The notes under the pieces are model-generated. The model was given only the letters and a program-made list of their open reading frames with translations. It ran no database searches and was not told the origin of the DNA. The position numbers were made by a program, and so were the translations under genes. A stretch of 64,000 bases of DNA, from positions 62,001-126,000 of the forward strand of contig CAZHTC010000001.1 of NCBI GenBank assembly GCA_964535575.1, in the 5' to 3' direction. This DNA is from JAGPCK01 sp964535575. Lineage in GTDB: Bacteria > Bacteroidota > Bacteroidia > UKL13-3. Positions 1 through 9,321 of this stretch are shown piece after piece. Within the stretch, counting starts at the first letter, position 1. Each line of letters opens with the position of its first letter.

Positions 1-354
1 TACCTTAAAAACTACTGGGTGGATAAGGTAAAAGACATCCCTAAGGTAAAAATACTGACACCCGCCAGCGATCAGTCATGTGCCATTGCCACTTTTTCTA
101 TTGACGGAATGCCCCCTGCCGAAATAGAACAACTACTCCTTAATCAGCACCGCATACTTACCGTGGCTATTAACAACGATGAAGTAAAAGGAGTGCGGGT
201 AACTCCGCATGTATTCACTTCCATTAATCATTTAGATAAATTAGTGGAAGCCATACGCGCTTTCGTAGAAGGAAAATTCGGACCTATTCCGGCACCGGGC
301 AATACACCTCAGGCACCGGCACCTGCTAAAAACAGTAAAGGGAAGAAAAAATAA
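1..354 (+). CDS. Class V aminotransferase, C-terminal end (5' partial)
   Basis: The reading frame is open from base 1, so only about the last 117 residues are present. The segment from HRILTVAIN through VRVTPHVFTSINHLDKLVEA resembles the C-terminal small domain of PLP-dependent class V aminotransferases (cysteine desulfurase or isopenicillin-N-epimerase group), where an arginine-bearing RVTPH/RISPH-type strand is followed by a helix. The PLP lysine and substrate-defining part lie outside the window, so the exact enzyme cannot be named. A Pro/Ala stretch and a short lysine-rich tail (KGKKK) follow the fold. An internal GTG at 19 is not a likely start. Its stop codon directly abuts the stop of the convergent gldB gene with no gap. 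Confidence 0.7.
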   Translation, partial: YLKNYWVDKVKDIPKVKILTPASDQSCAIATFSIDGMPPAEIEQLLLNQHRILTVAINNDEVKGVRVTPHVFTSINHLDKLVEAIRAFVEGKFGPIPAPGNTPQAPAPAKNSKGKKK

Positions 355-1419
355 TTACCTGGGTTTGTACCCTGACAATTTTAATATTTTCTGGTAATCG
401 TTTTCATGCATTAGCTGAGGCAAGGTAACTGACGGATTTTTTTCCATGTATCTTCTTACAATTTGCCATCCCGTCCATATACCTGCTCTGGGAGCAGATT
501 CAGAAGGAAAATCGGGGGCGGCAGTAAACGGAGCGTCTTTCAGGTAGCGCGAATAATCATCAACCGAGGTAGAAAACAGTTGCTTTTTATCTATGAAATG
601 TGCCCAAATCTGCGGCTCATTGGCATAACACCATTCCAATTGTTTGGTGGTGTATTCCATTTTAATGGTATCGTGCACCTGAGGCATCATCCGGTCGAGC
701 AAATAAAGAATGCGCCCCTCCTGTATCATGCGGTTGAGAAAAGGCTGACGAGCCGATGAAGGTTCGTACATGCTGTAGGCAAATGCTTTTAATGTATTGG
801 GAACAACATAGTTTTTATTCATGAACTTGAGTTTGTATTCAGGATAGTTGATATTGGAAGCCCTGTAGGGTTTAAAATCGGCTCCCAGATAACATTCCAA
901 ACCTATTCCCAGCACACTATCGGTAAACGGATGAGCAAAATCAAACAAACCGATAAAAGTGACAATTCGGGGAATGTACTCCTTGGGAAAATAATAATGA
1001 TATAAACTAAATCCCTTACTCAATTCTTCTTTGAACGGTGTAAAATCTTTGTAGATGGAATTGCTTTTGGAATATAACCCCCGGATCTCTTTGTTGCCTG
1101 TGAAACGCTTGATTACTTCGCTGTTGTTTTGTCCCGAAGGATTACCGATGCCAAGAATATGATTGAGGTATACTCCCCAGAAGTATCCGTATTTTATTTC
1201 CATTTTGTGATAAAAGGCTTCGGTGGCAGGGGTTTCAAAAAGCTCCTGATCCAGCCTCTCTATCTGAACCTCATAGTTTTGCTCCTCACTTGCCTGTATG
1301 GCTTTTTTATCGGGTTTCACAGGCAGGTTGGTTGTGTTACAGCCATTGCAGCCAGCCAAAAACATTACCACCGCCAGAAGGTTGATAAGATGAATATATT
1401 TGATGAACTTTGACCCCAT
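355..1419 (-). CDS. gldB: Gliding motility lipoprotein GldB
   Basis: Lipoprotein of about 354 residues. The N-terminus has a hydrophobic stretch ending in the lipobox LAGC, so the mature protein should be lipid-anchored in the cell envelope. The C-terminal RAGIWTGWQIVRRYM followed by a helix and a KLSGYKP ending is characteristic of GldB, a protein needed for gliding in Flavobacterium and widely kept in T9SS-bearing Bacteroidota, including non-gliders. Its molecular job is not settled. I prefer the ATG at 1417-1419, which gives a compact lipoprotein signal, over an upstream GTG at 1437 that would overlap the divergent gene. Neighbours are the divergent barrel protein and nadE; gldB beside nadE is a familiar pairing in this phylum (from memory, not checked). 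Confidence 0.85.
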   Translation of the reverse strand: MGSKFIKYIHLINLLAVVMFLAGCNGCNTTNLPVKPDKKAIQASEEQNYEVQIERLDQELFETPATEAFYHKMEIKYGYFWGVYLNHILGIGNPSGQNNSEVIKRFTGNKEIRGLYSKSNSIYKDFTPFKEELSKGFSLYHYYFPKEYIPRIVTFIGLFDFAHPFTDSVLGIGLECYLGADFKPYRASNINYPEYKLKFMNKNYVVPNTLKAFAYSMYEPSSARQPFLNRMIQEGRILYLLDRMMPQVHDTIKMEYTTKQLEWCYANEPQIWAHFIDKKQLFSTSVDDYSRYLKDAPFTAAPDFPSESAPRAGIWTGWQIVRRYMEKNPSVTLPQLMHENDYQKILKLSGYKPR

Positions 1420-1431
1420 AATTTTTTTAGA

Positions 1432-2133
1432 ATGCACAAAAGTAATAAAAACCTTTTGCCCGTTTTCATCCTCCTTTTACTCAGTAACGCAGTAATGGCG
1501 CAAAAAGTCTTGTTAGGATTAAAGGCAGCTCCCTTAATGGGCTGGTACAAATGCACCGGAAGTGCGGTAAAAACAGGAGGCAGTTCCATAGGGTTTTCTT
1601 ACGGGCTAATGGCCGATTTTAAAATAGGCGAACGCTATTATCTGGGAACCGGGTTTGATATTGCCTATATGGGTGGAAAGGTAGTACTTCCATCTGCTGT
1701 TTATACATTGCCGTCAACCATCAGCGTTCCTGTTACCAATGTTCAAATCAACTACAGTAACCAATATATTCAGGTGCCGCTCAGTTTAAAATTCAGAACC
1801 AAAGAAATTGGCCGGATTGCTTACTGGGCACAGTTTGGCTATGCCAATTCTTTTTTACTTCACGGAAAAGCTTCGCTACAAAGCGACAACAGCATTATCG
1901 ATACAAAGAAAATTTTAACCAATTCGGCTGACGTAAAACTGAATTACAACTATGGAGTTCCCATGTACCGGGGTTCAATGATTATCGGTTTGGGTATTGA
2001 ATACCCTATAGGAGGTAATTCGCGCATTTATTCAGGTCTTAAATTCGACAATGGTTTATTCAGTTCGGTAAAAGACAAAAAAATGGATGCACTTCACTCC
2101 AACCTTTCGCTCAACTTCGGAGTATATTTCTGA
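1432..2133 (+). CDS. PorT-like outer-membrane beta-barrel protein
   Basis: 233 residues. A signal peptide ends at VMAQ. The rest alternates glycine and aromatic residues in short strands (YYLGTGFDIAYMGGK, YIQVPLSLKF, MIIGLGIEYPIG) and ends in F (NFGVYF), the pattern of eight-stranded outer-membrane barrels of the OMP_b-brl_2/PorT-like families. A specific role is not recognisable; similarity to PorT is at family level only. It is transcribed divergently from gldB with only 12 bases between the preferred start codons and lies 12 bases upstream of nadE, so it probably shares a transcript with nadE. Confidence 0.7.
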   Translation: MHKSNKNLLPVFILLLLSNAVMAQKVLLGLKAAPLMGWYKCTGSAVKTGGSSIGFSYGLMADFKIGERYYLGTGFDIAYMGGKVVLPSAVYTLPSTISVPVTNVQINYSNQYIQVPLSLKFRTKEIGRIAYWAQFGYANSFLLHGKASLQSDNSIIDTKKILTNSADVKLNYNYGVPMYRGSMIIGLGIEYPIGGNSRIYSGLKFDNGLFSSVKDKKMDALHSNLSLNFGVYF

Positions 2134-2145
2134 TTAATACAGCAG

Positions 2146-3777
2146 ATGAAAATAGCACTTGCTCAATTAAATTTCCATACCGGGAATTTTTCGTTAAACA
2201 CCGGTAAAATTATTTCGTGCCTCGATAAGGCAAAAAAAGAAGGTGCCGATCTGGTGGTGTTTCCCGAGTTATGCATCAGCGGCTATCCTCCACGCGATTT
2301 TCTTGAATTCAATGACTTTATTCACTTGTGCCGCGAGCAGGTAGATCATATTGCCACATTTTGCAAAGACATTGCAGCCATTGTGGGAGCCCCCTCGGTA
2401 AATCCTCAGGTAGAAGGTAAAGATTTATTTAACTCGGCCTTTTTTTTATGTGACGGAAAAGTACATTCCATCCGAAACAAAACCCTGCTCCCTACCTACG
2501 ATGTATTTGATGAATACCGTTATTTCGAACCCAACCGCAGTTTTGAAATTGTAACCTATAAAAATACCCGAATTGCGCTTACCATTTGCGAAGATTTGTG
2601 GAATATAAACCACAACCCGCTGTACATTACAACACCCATGGATGAACTGATAAAGCAGCATCCCGACCTTATCATAAATATTGCCGCTTCTCCGTTTTCA
2701 CATCAGCAACTGGGCAATCGCACCACGGTATTACAAAACAATGCCCGTCAGTACCAACTTCCGGTAATTTACGTAAATCATGCAGGGGCTCAAACCGAAT
2801 TAATTTTTGACGGAGGCTCGATGGTGGTGAATGCAAAAGGAGAAATTGTGAAGCAACTGAAATATTTTGAAGAAGAACTTTCGTTTGTAACAACAAGCCA
2901 AATTAATGCCCTCCCATCCCAAAAAACGGAACAGGATAAGTATGCATCTATCTACAAAGCCTTGGTGCTTGGAACACGTGATTATTTTGACAAACTCGGT
3001 TTTAAACAGGCTATTCTTGGATTATCCGGAGGTATTGACTCGGCTCTTGTATTATGTATTGCTGTTGAAGCACTGGGGAAAGAAAACGTTAGAGCAGTGC
3101 TTATGCCCTCTCAGTTTTCAAGCGAACACTCGGTAAGCGATTCATTGAAGCTGGCAGCAAATCTGGGTGTAAAACATGATATCATTCCTATAGAAAAAGC
3201 CTTTAACCAGTTTAGAGAATTGCTGCAACCGGTGTTTGAAAATCGTCCGTTTGATTTAACTGAAGAAAACATGCAGGCACGCTGTCGCGGATTAATATTA
3301 ATGAGCATGAGCAATAAATTCGGGTATATACTGCTTAACACCTCCAATAAAAGTGAACTGGCAGTAGGATATGGAACCCTTTACGGAGATATGTGCGGTG
3401 GTTTATCTGTGATAGGAGATTTATACAAAACCGAAGTGTTTGAATTATGCCGCTACATTAACCACAGTAATGAAGTTATACCTAACGATATTCTCACCAA
3501 AGCCCCTTCCGCAGAATTACGACCCGATCAGAAAGATTCGGATTCGCTGCCTGAATACAATGTATTAGATCCGGTGTTGTATGCTTATATTGAGGAATGC
3601 AAAGGCCCTAAGGAAATAATTGCTGCCGGACACGATGCGAAAGTGGTGGAGCGTATTTTACGATTGGTAAATCTGAACGAATATAAACGTCATCAAACTC
3701 CACCTATTCTTCGTATTTCGCCCAAAGCGTTTGGTATGGGCCGCAGAATGCCCATTGTGGCGAAGTACCTGATTTAA
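2146..3777 (+). CDS. nadE: Glutamine-dependent NAD+ synthetase
   Basis: 543 residues, cytoplasmic. It makes NAD+ from nicotinate adenine dinucleotide, ATP and ammonia released from glutamine. Residues 1 to about 260 form a nitrilase-type glutaminase domain with the expected triad: Glu41 (FPELCISGYPPRD), Lys112 (IRNKTLLPTYDVFDE) and Cys148 (LTICEDLWN). Residues from about 265 form the synthetase domain with the ATP-pyrophosphatase loop SGGIDSA at 294-300. Length fits the two-domain form. It follows the barrel protein by 12 bases and converges on the SirB1-like gene. Confidence 0.95.
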   Translation: MKIALAQLNFHTGNFSLNTGKIISCLDKAKKEGADLVVFPELCISGYPPRDFLEFNDFIHLCREQVDHIATFCKDIAAIVGAPSVNPQVEGKDLFNSAFFLCDGKVHSIRNKTLLPTYDVFDEYRYFEPNRSFEIVTYKNTRIALTICEDLWNINHNPLYITTPMDELIKQHPDLIINIAASPFSHQQLGNRTTVLQNNARQYQLPVIYVNHAGAQTELIFDGGSMVVNAKGEIVKQLKYFEEELSFVTTSQINALPSQKTEQDKYASIYKALVLGTRDYFDKLGFKQAILGLSGGIDSALVLCIAVEALGKENVRAVLMPSQFSSEHSVSDSLKLAANLGVKHDIIPIEKAFNQFRELLQPVFENRPFDLTEENMQARCRGLILMSMSNKFGYILLNTSNKSELAVGYGTLYGDMCGGLSVIGDLYKTEVFELCRYINHSNEVIPNDILTKAPSAELRPDQKDSDSLPEYNVLDPVLYAYIEECKGPKEIIAAGHDAKVVERILRLVNLNEYKRHQTPPILRISPKAFGMGRRMPIVAKYLI

Positions 3778-3785
3778 AAAAGTGA

Positions 3786-4745
3786 TTATTCTTCGTCTTC
3801 CCCTTCGTTCGAAGGTTCTTTAGGTTCAGTAAACGGAATAGGCTCATCGCCCAAAAGAACGATCATCTCGTTTACCTCCCCACATTTCAACCGTTCATTG
3901 AGTTGTTCAAATGAATGAAACAGGTTTCGCAACACCCGTTTAATGATATCTACATTGCTGCAGGGCTCAAAATAAAATGGTTTAGGCTCCAGATGAATTT
4001 GCTTGATAAACTGCTCCAGGTTTTTGCGTGTTAATATAACTCCATTGTTAAAAGCATTGATGTAAAACAACACATTTCCCTGTGTGTAATCCAGTCGGTG
4101 GTGCATATTATAGGGCTCTTCTTCGTAGTGCCAGTTTTCATTTTCTTCTTTGTAGGCCAGTAAAAAATGCTGAGGTAAATTCACCCCGTAAACAGGAAGA
4201 TTTAAGCGCTGAGCAACCAATGAGTATATAATCGCCATAGAGATGGGATTTCCCTTCCGGCTTTCAAGTACATTGTTGATAAATGAATTTTGCGGAGAAT
4301 GGTAATTACCGGTATTGCCTTTAAATCCGTGCGTGGTATAAATTACATGATTCAACACCCTCACTTTTTCCAGGGCACTAAGTACATTATGCATTTCGAG
4401 CCACACATCAAGTTTAATTCGGTCTATCTCGTTCTCAATTTCATGAATATCCAAATCCGGATAACGATAGCGGGCAATTAGCCACGAACCGTATAATAAG
4501 TCAGGGTTTTCTTCCTGTGCCCACCGGCTCAAATCGTTTTTTACTCCGTCAAACTGAATTTTATGAATTACCTGCTCAATGCGATGCTGTAACACGTGAT
4601 CGGATGTAACCTGCCACAAATTCTCAAGGTGAGGAATTACCTCTATACCCATTGCCACCAATTTTTCTTCGATGTGTCCGGAAACTTCTGTATCCGGATC
4701 ATCCAGCAACGATACCATCACCTGCAATTCTTTCTCGTTCATCAT
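3786..4745 (-). CDS. SirB1-like transglutaminase-fold protein
   Basis: 319 residues, predicted cytoplasmic. The middle (about residues 100-210) matches the SirB1 N-terminal transglutaminase-like domain: a helix with LNHVIYTTHGFKGN, then NVLESRKGNPISMAIIYSLVAQRLNLPVYGVNLPQHFLLAY. In this family the usual transglutaminase cysteine is replaced, so enzymatic activity is doubtful; here the segment before the helix reads GNPISMA, with serine where cysteine would sit. The first 70 residues look like HEAT-type helices and the C-terminus is acidic (EPSNEGEDEE). It starts 22 bases after topA and is likely co-transcribed with it. Function unknown. Confidence 0.7.
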   Translation of the reverse strand: MMNEKELQVMVSLLDDPDTEVSGHIEEKLVAMGIEVIPHLENLWQVTSDHVLQHRIEQVIHKIQFDGVKNDLSRWAQEENPDLLYGSWLIARYRYPDLDIHEIENEIDRIKLDVWLEMHNVLSALEKVRVLNHVIYTTHGFKGNTGNYHSPQNSFINNVLESRKGNPISMAIIYSLVAQRLNLPVYGVNLPQHFLLAYKEENENWHYEEEPYNMHHRLDYTQGNVLFYINAFNNGVILTRKNLEQFIKQIHLEPKPFYFEPCSNVDIIKRVLRNLFHSFEQLNERLKCGEVNEMIVLLGDEPIPFTEPKEPSNEGEDEE

Positions 4746-4766
4746 TCAACCTTACCCGTTGATTTT

Positions 4767-7295
4767 TTATCGTTTGCTTTTAGCTTTCTTTTTGGCAACC
4801 TTTTTTACTGTAGCTTTTTTGACAACCACTTTTTTTGTCGCTACTGCTTTTTTCACAACAGCTTTTTTGGCTGTTGTCTTTTTGGCTACCGCCTTTTTAG
4901 CGGCTGTTTTTTTTGCAGGAACTTTTTTAGATTTAGTCGGTTTTGTTGCGGCTTTTTTAGCCCCTGTTTTGGCTGCCCCTTTAACCGGAACTTCTTTTAT
5001 TCCACCCTGCTTGTCGATAATTTCCATTACCTGCGCATAGGTAAGTTTTTCGGCAGCAATCGAACCTTTGGGTATTTTAAAGTTTTGTTTTCCGATGGCA
5101 ATATATGGTCCCCAGCGGCCTTTAAGCACCTGTAAACCCTCGTGCTCTTTAAATGTTTTCATTACACGCTCGGCATCCGATTTACGTTTCGCCTCAATCA
5201 GTTCAATTGCTCTTTTTTCTTCTACCGTATATGGATCATCCGTTTTAGGTAAGGATACAAATTTGTTATCGTGCAAAAGGTAAGGGCCGAATTTACCAAT
5301 AGAAACTTTAATTTCTTTTCCCTCAAATTTTCCGGCAACACGCGGAAGTTTAAACAAGCTAAGTGCTTCTTCCAGGGTAATCCGCTCTATAGTTTGATTA
5401 CCGCGTATCCCAGCGTAAGTTGGTTTTTCCTCATCGGTATTTTCACCTATTTGTGCCAGCGGGCCATAACGGCCAATTTTAACATACACATTTTTGCCAC
5501 TTACCGGATCTTTTCCAAGCAAACGTTCCCCGGTTTGTTTCTCGGCCGTTTCAATGGTACGTTCTACTGTTTTATGAAACGGACCATAAAACGATTCAAG
5601 CATTTTATTCCATTTCAACTGGCCCTGGGCTATCTCGTCAAATTCTTTTTCAACCATTGCGGTAAATCCGAAATCGAGAATTTCTCCGAAATTTTTTACC
5701 AGAAAATCGTTTACCACCGACCCAATATCGCTCGGGAATAATTTTGATTTTTCGGAACCGTAGTTTTCTGTTTTTGTTTCTTCTTTTAACTTATCCGAAG
5801 CATTTAACGTTAGTACTTCAAACGTGCGTTCTTTTCCTTCACGGTCTTCTTTTACCACATACCCTCTTTTTTGAATGGTAGAAATGGTAGGAGCATAAGT
5901 TGAAGGACGACCAATACCAAGTTCTTCCAGCTTTTTAACCAAACTTGCCTCTGTATATCGTGGTGCAGGCCTTGCGTATTTTTGCACAGCAGTCATCTCA
6001 TGCAATTTCAGTTTATCGCCTACCTTTAGCGGGGGCAGCATTCCGGCATTTTCTTCATCAGCATTGTCATCATCTTTCGACTCGAGGTACACCTTGAGAA
6101 ATCCGTCAAATTTCATTACTTCACCTGTTGCAATAAATTCTTCTCCGGCTGTTGAAACGCTAATGGTAGCTGTTGTTTTTTCCAATTGGGCATCGGCCAT
6201 TTGCGAAGCAATGGAGCGTTTCCAAATTAAATCGTACAAACGCTTTGCTCCGTTATCCCCTTCAATGGTTTGATTTTCGAAATAGGTAGGCCTGATGGCT
6301 TCGTGCGCTTCCTGTGCTCCACTGCTTTTGGTAGTGTATCTGCGGGTAAAAACATAATTATTTCCGTAGCTCGATTTGATTTCTTTTTTGGCTGCATCCA
6401 AAGCGAGTTCCGACAAATTCACTGAATCGGTACGCATGTAGGTGATATGTCCCGATTCATACAATTTCTGCGCAATGGTCATGGTTTGCGAAACAGAAAA
6501 TCCCAACTTGCGGCTGGCTTCCTGCTGCAGTGTAGAAGTGGTAAATGGAGCAGCCGGAGATTTTTTTGCAGGTTTTGTTTCGAGGTTTTTAATTTTATAA
6601 GTGGCCCCTTTGCATTTTTCCAAAAAGGCTCTGGCTTCTTTGTACGTATTAAACCGTTTTGGCAATTCGGCCTGCATTTTTTTGCCCGAACCATCGGTGA
6701 GTACAAACTCGGCACTCACTTTATAATTGAACGTTGTTTTAAAATTTAAAATTTCACGCTCACGTTCTACAATTACACGCACGGCAACCGACTGTACCCT
6801 TCCTGCCGATAAACTTGGTTTTACTTTTTTCCAGAGTATGGGCGAAAGTTCAAAACCTACCAAACGGTCTAAAATTCTTCGGGCTTGCTGTGCATCCACC
6901 AGATTCATATCAATGGAGCGCGGTTTGTCAATTGCTTTGAGAATGGCCGGTTTGGTAATTTCATGAAAAACAATTCTGCGTGTTTTGTTTTTTTCAAGTT
7001 CGAGCACCTGAGATAAATGCCACGAGATAGCCTCTCCTTCGCGGTCCTCATCGGATGCGAGCCAGATGATATCACTTTTATCGGCAAGCCCTTTCAGCTC
7101 TTTTACCAACTGCTTTTTATCGGGGTCTACTTCGTAAACCGGCTTAAATTTATTTTTGATATCAATGGCACTGTCTCCTTTCACAAGGTCGCGGATATGG
7201 CCATAGCATGACTTTACCACGAAATCTTTTCCAAGAAATTTCTCTATGGTTTTAGCCTTTGCAGGCGACTCTACGATGACGAGGTTTTTAGGCAT
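4767..7295 (-). CDS. topA: DNA topoisomerase I with lysine/alanine-rich tail
   Basis: 842 residues. Type IA topoisomerase that relaxes negatively supercoiled DNA. The TOPRIM domain is at the start (KNLVIVESPAKAKTIEKF at 3-20; acidic triad SDEDREGE at 81-88), the catalytic tyrosine is Tyr286 (HITYMRTDS), and C-terminal beta-sandwich repeats follow (GRWGPYIAIGKQNFKIPKG). There are no C4 zinc fingers. Instead the last 70 or so residues are repeats of KKA/AKKT/VKK like a histone H1 or bacterial Hc1 tail, presumably for DNA binding. The same tail type occurs in the DksA-like protein at 55228-56238. The next gene follows after 21 bases. Confidence 0.95.
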   Translation of the reverse strand: MPKNLVIVESPAKAKTIEKFLGKDFVVKSCYGHIRDLVKGDSAIDIKNKFKPVYEVDPDKKQLVKELKGLADKSDIIWLASDEDREGEAISWHLSQVLELEKNKTRRIVFHEITKPAILKAIDKPRSIDMNLVDAQQARRILDRLVGFELSPILWKKVKPSLSAGRVQSVAVRVIVEREREILNFKTTFNYKVSAEFVLTDGSGKKMQAELPKRFNTYKEARAFLEKCKGATYKIKNLETKPAKKSPAAPFTTSTLQQEASRKLGFSVSQTMTIAQKLYESGHITYMRTDSVNLSELALDAAKKEIKSSYGNNYVFTRRYTTKSSGAQEAHEAIRPTYFENQTIEGDNGAKRLYDLIWKRSIASQMADAQLEKTTATISVSTAGEEFIATGEVMKFDGFLKVYLESKDDDNADEENAGMLPPLKVGDKLKLHEMTAVQKYARPAPRYTEASLVKKLEELGIGRPSTYAPTISTIQKRGYVVKEDREGKERTFEVLTLNASDKLKEETKTENYGSEKSKLFPSDIGSVVNDFLVKNFGEILDFGFTAMVEKEFDEIAQGQLKWNKMLESFYGPFHKTVERTIETAEKQTGERLLGKDPVSGKNVYVKIGRYGPLAQIGENTDEEKPTYAGIRGNQTIERITLEEALSLFKLPRVAGKFEGKEIKVSIGKFGPYLLHDNKFVSLPKTDDPYTVEEKRAIELIEAKRKSDAERVMKTFKEHEGLQVLKGRWGPYIAIGKQNFKIPKGSIAAEKLTYAQVMEIIDKQGGIKEVPVKGAAKTGAKKAATKPTKSKKVPAKKTAAKKAVAKKTTAKKAVVKKAVATKKVVVKKATVKKVAKKKAKSKR

Positions 7296-7357
7296 AACTT
7301 TCCCTATTAAGATAAAAAGGGCAAATAAACATGTTTTGTTTATTTACCCAACTTGTA

Positions 7358-7380
7358 AAAGTTAAAAATCTTTTTTAACT
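7358..7380 (-). terminator. Possible weak terminator after the metalloprotease gene
   Basis: A perfect 9-bp inverted repeat (AGTTAAAAA / TTTTTAACT, 3-base loop) lies 12 bases past the metalloprotease stop and is followed by further T residues on the minus strand. The stem is nearly all A/T, so termination strength is doubtful. Confidence 0.3.
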
Positions 7381-7391
7381 GCACCCCCCGC

Positions 7392-9254
7392 TTATCGGGA
7401 AATTATCAGTTTAAGCACGTGTTGACGGCCTCCGGCAGTAATTTTTACCAGATAAACCCCCTCGGGCAGAGTACCTTGATGTAATTGATCGGTATTAAAT
7501 GAGTGTTCTCCCTGAGACAGTTCCCCTAAGTTAAGGATACCGAATTGCTGTCCCATCATATTCACCAGCTCGGCCTGAACCGATTGTTTATCGAGCAGGG
7601 TAAAGTCAATTTTGGCCGAGTGTGTAGCCGGATTTGGATAAAGGTTTACCCCGTTTACCCATTCGGATTGTTGCACACTGCTCAGCATTTGTGAACTGAT
7701 ATTTAAATCGTCAAGGTACAAATTGTTGCCGCGATAATAGAAAAACTCGATCCTGATTCTCACATTAGAGGTGCGGTAGTTTGCCAGATTGAGGGTAAAC
7801 GTTTTCCATTGTGATTTGTTTGTGGGCACAAATACCGAAGTAGAAACAACCCCGTTGTTTGAAATCACATTGGCTCCTTCTTTAAAAATGGGGGTCCAGC
7901 TTTTTCCGCAATCAGTACTTACAAAAACCCTTAACGAATCGCTTAAGGTTGTAATGCGCTGCGCACACGAAACGGCAAAATTAAAATAAGCCGATGTCAT
8001 CATGGAGAGGTTGTACGATGGCGAATAAATATTGTAAGTATACCGGGTTAAAGAAGTTGGATGAGTATATGAAGGAAGGTAAATTGATTTGTTCCCGTTA
8101 AACTTGGCCGAATCGGTTACCCGCCATCCATAGGCATTTCCGGTGAGGTTTTCGATGCTCCAACCTCCCGAGAGGGTAAAGTTATTGGCTGTAGCTGTTT
8201 CAAAATCCTGTGTTACCGGAGGCACATTGGTAGAAGCCGGTGCGGTGTAATTTTCCACTCCGGTTGCTGACAGATTTGATGCTGAAACCAATGTGGTGTA
8301 GTAAGTACTAATCATGCTCCTCATGCGTGCTTTTTGCCCCTCTGTAAAAATATTCTGGCAATCTCCATCGGTATAATCCATATAATTCTCGAGCATATCA
8401 GGTAAATCCGGGTTATCATTGGTACACGAATTTTTTGAAGGCGTGCAGGCACCAAAATTCTGGTCGGCTACCGGTGGGGTATCAGCTACCTGATCTCCTC
8501 CAAAACATCCACCCTGAAAAGTATGGTATAATCCGAAACAATGACCAGCTTCGTGAGTTAATACGCGGCCTCCTTTTGTTTTGGAACTGGTACCAATGGT
8601 ACCAACATAATCAGACCTGATCACCACTCCGCGGGTTAAGGTAGAGCCTGTATTGGGAAATTGAGCATAACCAAGAGTCGTGGTATTTGGGTCGCTGTCG
8701 GTATCTTTTATATTAGAAACCACATACACATTAAAATATTTTCCGCCCCTCCACAACGATGAAACCAACCCCTTTACCTGATCATCGGCATTATTTCCCA
8801 ATCCGTTGGTGTCATAAATACGATTGATGCCATCAAAACAGTTTCCGCTGGGGTCGCGGTTGGCCAAACGGAATTCTATTTCACAATCGGCTGCCAGCGG
8901 ATTGCTTGAACTTCCTCCGGGTGTTCCGGCTGTTTTACGATAATCTTCATTCAGGATACGAATCTGATCGAGTATCTGCTCGCGGCTGATATTTTCTTTT
9001 CCGTTTTGGTGAAATACATGGAACACAATAGGCACAATATAAACAGTTCCGTTGGTTTTGTAGTGAGCACTTGCCATTGCTTTTAACTGCTCATTCATCC
9101 GGTCCATTTCTATTTTGTACTCGGGATGTGCGGCAACAGCCTGCTCATAGTAAAAATCAGTAAGACACTGATGTACGTTTCGCTGCTGGGCATTCACTGC
9201 AACACTTGCAGTAAGTAAAATCAAAATTGTACTAAAAAACTTATTCATCATCAT
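7392..9254 (-). CDS. Secreted M43 (pappalysin-type) zinc metalloprotease with T9SS sorting domain
   Basis: 620 residues. A signal peptide (residues 1-22, ending VNAQ) precedes a propeptide-like helix and a metzincin catalytic domain with the zinc motif HEAGHCFGLYH (His234, Glu235, His238, His244), followed by a CNDNPDLPDMLENYMDY segment that supplies the Met-turn. This layout is typical of peptidase family M43B (cytophagalysin, ulilysin). A beta-sandwich of about 180 residues follows. The last 80 residues (LYPNPATHSAKIDF ... GVYLVKITAGG) are a type-A T9SS C-terminal sorting domain, so the enzyme should be secreted or surface-anchored. The protein starts MMMNK, so the true first Met is uncertain by two codons. 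Substrate unknown. Confidence 0.9.
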   Translation of the reverse strand: MMMNKFFSTILILLTASVAVNAQQRNVHQCLTDFYYEQAVAAHPEYKIEMDRMNEQLKAMASAHYKTNGTVYIVPIVFHVFHQNGKENISREQILDQIRILNEDYRKTAGTPGGSSSNPLAADCEIEFRLANRDPSGNCFDGINRIYDTNGLGNNADDQVKGLVSSLWRGGKYFNVYVVSNIKDTDSDPNTTTLGYAQFPNTGSTLTRGVVIRSDYVGTIGTSSKTKGGRVLTHEAGHCFGLYHTFQGGCFGGDQVADTPPVADQNFGACTPSKNSCTNDNPDLPDMLENYMDYTDGDCQNIFTEGQKARMRSMISTYYTTLVSASNLSATGVENYTAPASTNVPPVTQDFETATANNFTLSGGWSIENLTGNAYGWRVTDSAKFNGNKSIYLPSYTHPTSLTRYTYNIYSPSYNLSMMTSAYFNFAVSCAQRITTLSDSLRVFVSTDCGKSWTPIFKEGANVISNNGVVSTSVFVPTNKSQWKTFTLNLANYRTSNVRIRIEFFYYRGNNLYLDDLNISSQMLSSVQQSEWVNGVNLYPNPATHSAKIDFTLLDKQSVQAELVNMMGQQFGILNLGELSQGEHSFNTDQLHQGTLPEGVYLVKITAGGRQHVLKLIISR

Positions 9255-9267
9255 TATTAAAAGTGGT

Positions 9268-9275
9268 CAAATATA
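9268..9275 (-). promoter_or_regulatory. Putative -7 box of the metalloprotease gene
   Basis: On the minus strand the sequence reads TATATTTG, a match to the Bacteroidota primary-sigma -7 consensus TAnnTTTG. It would start transcription about 7 bases before the start codon. No clear -33 TTG was found at the right distance. Confidence 0.35.
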
Positions 9276-9321
9276 ACTTTTCGCGTATTAAACTAAAGAA
9301 AAAGTTGGTTTGCCTGTTCAC

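Noticed and set aside
4596..5135. Long open frames on the plus strand opposite the topA tail
   Set aside because: They are the complement of the lysine/alanine repeats, giving Phe/Leu-rich translations with no start context; topA explains this DNA.
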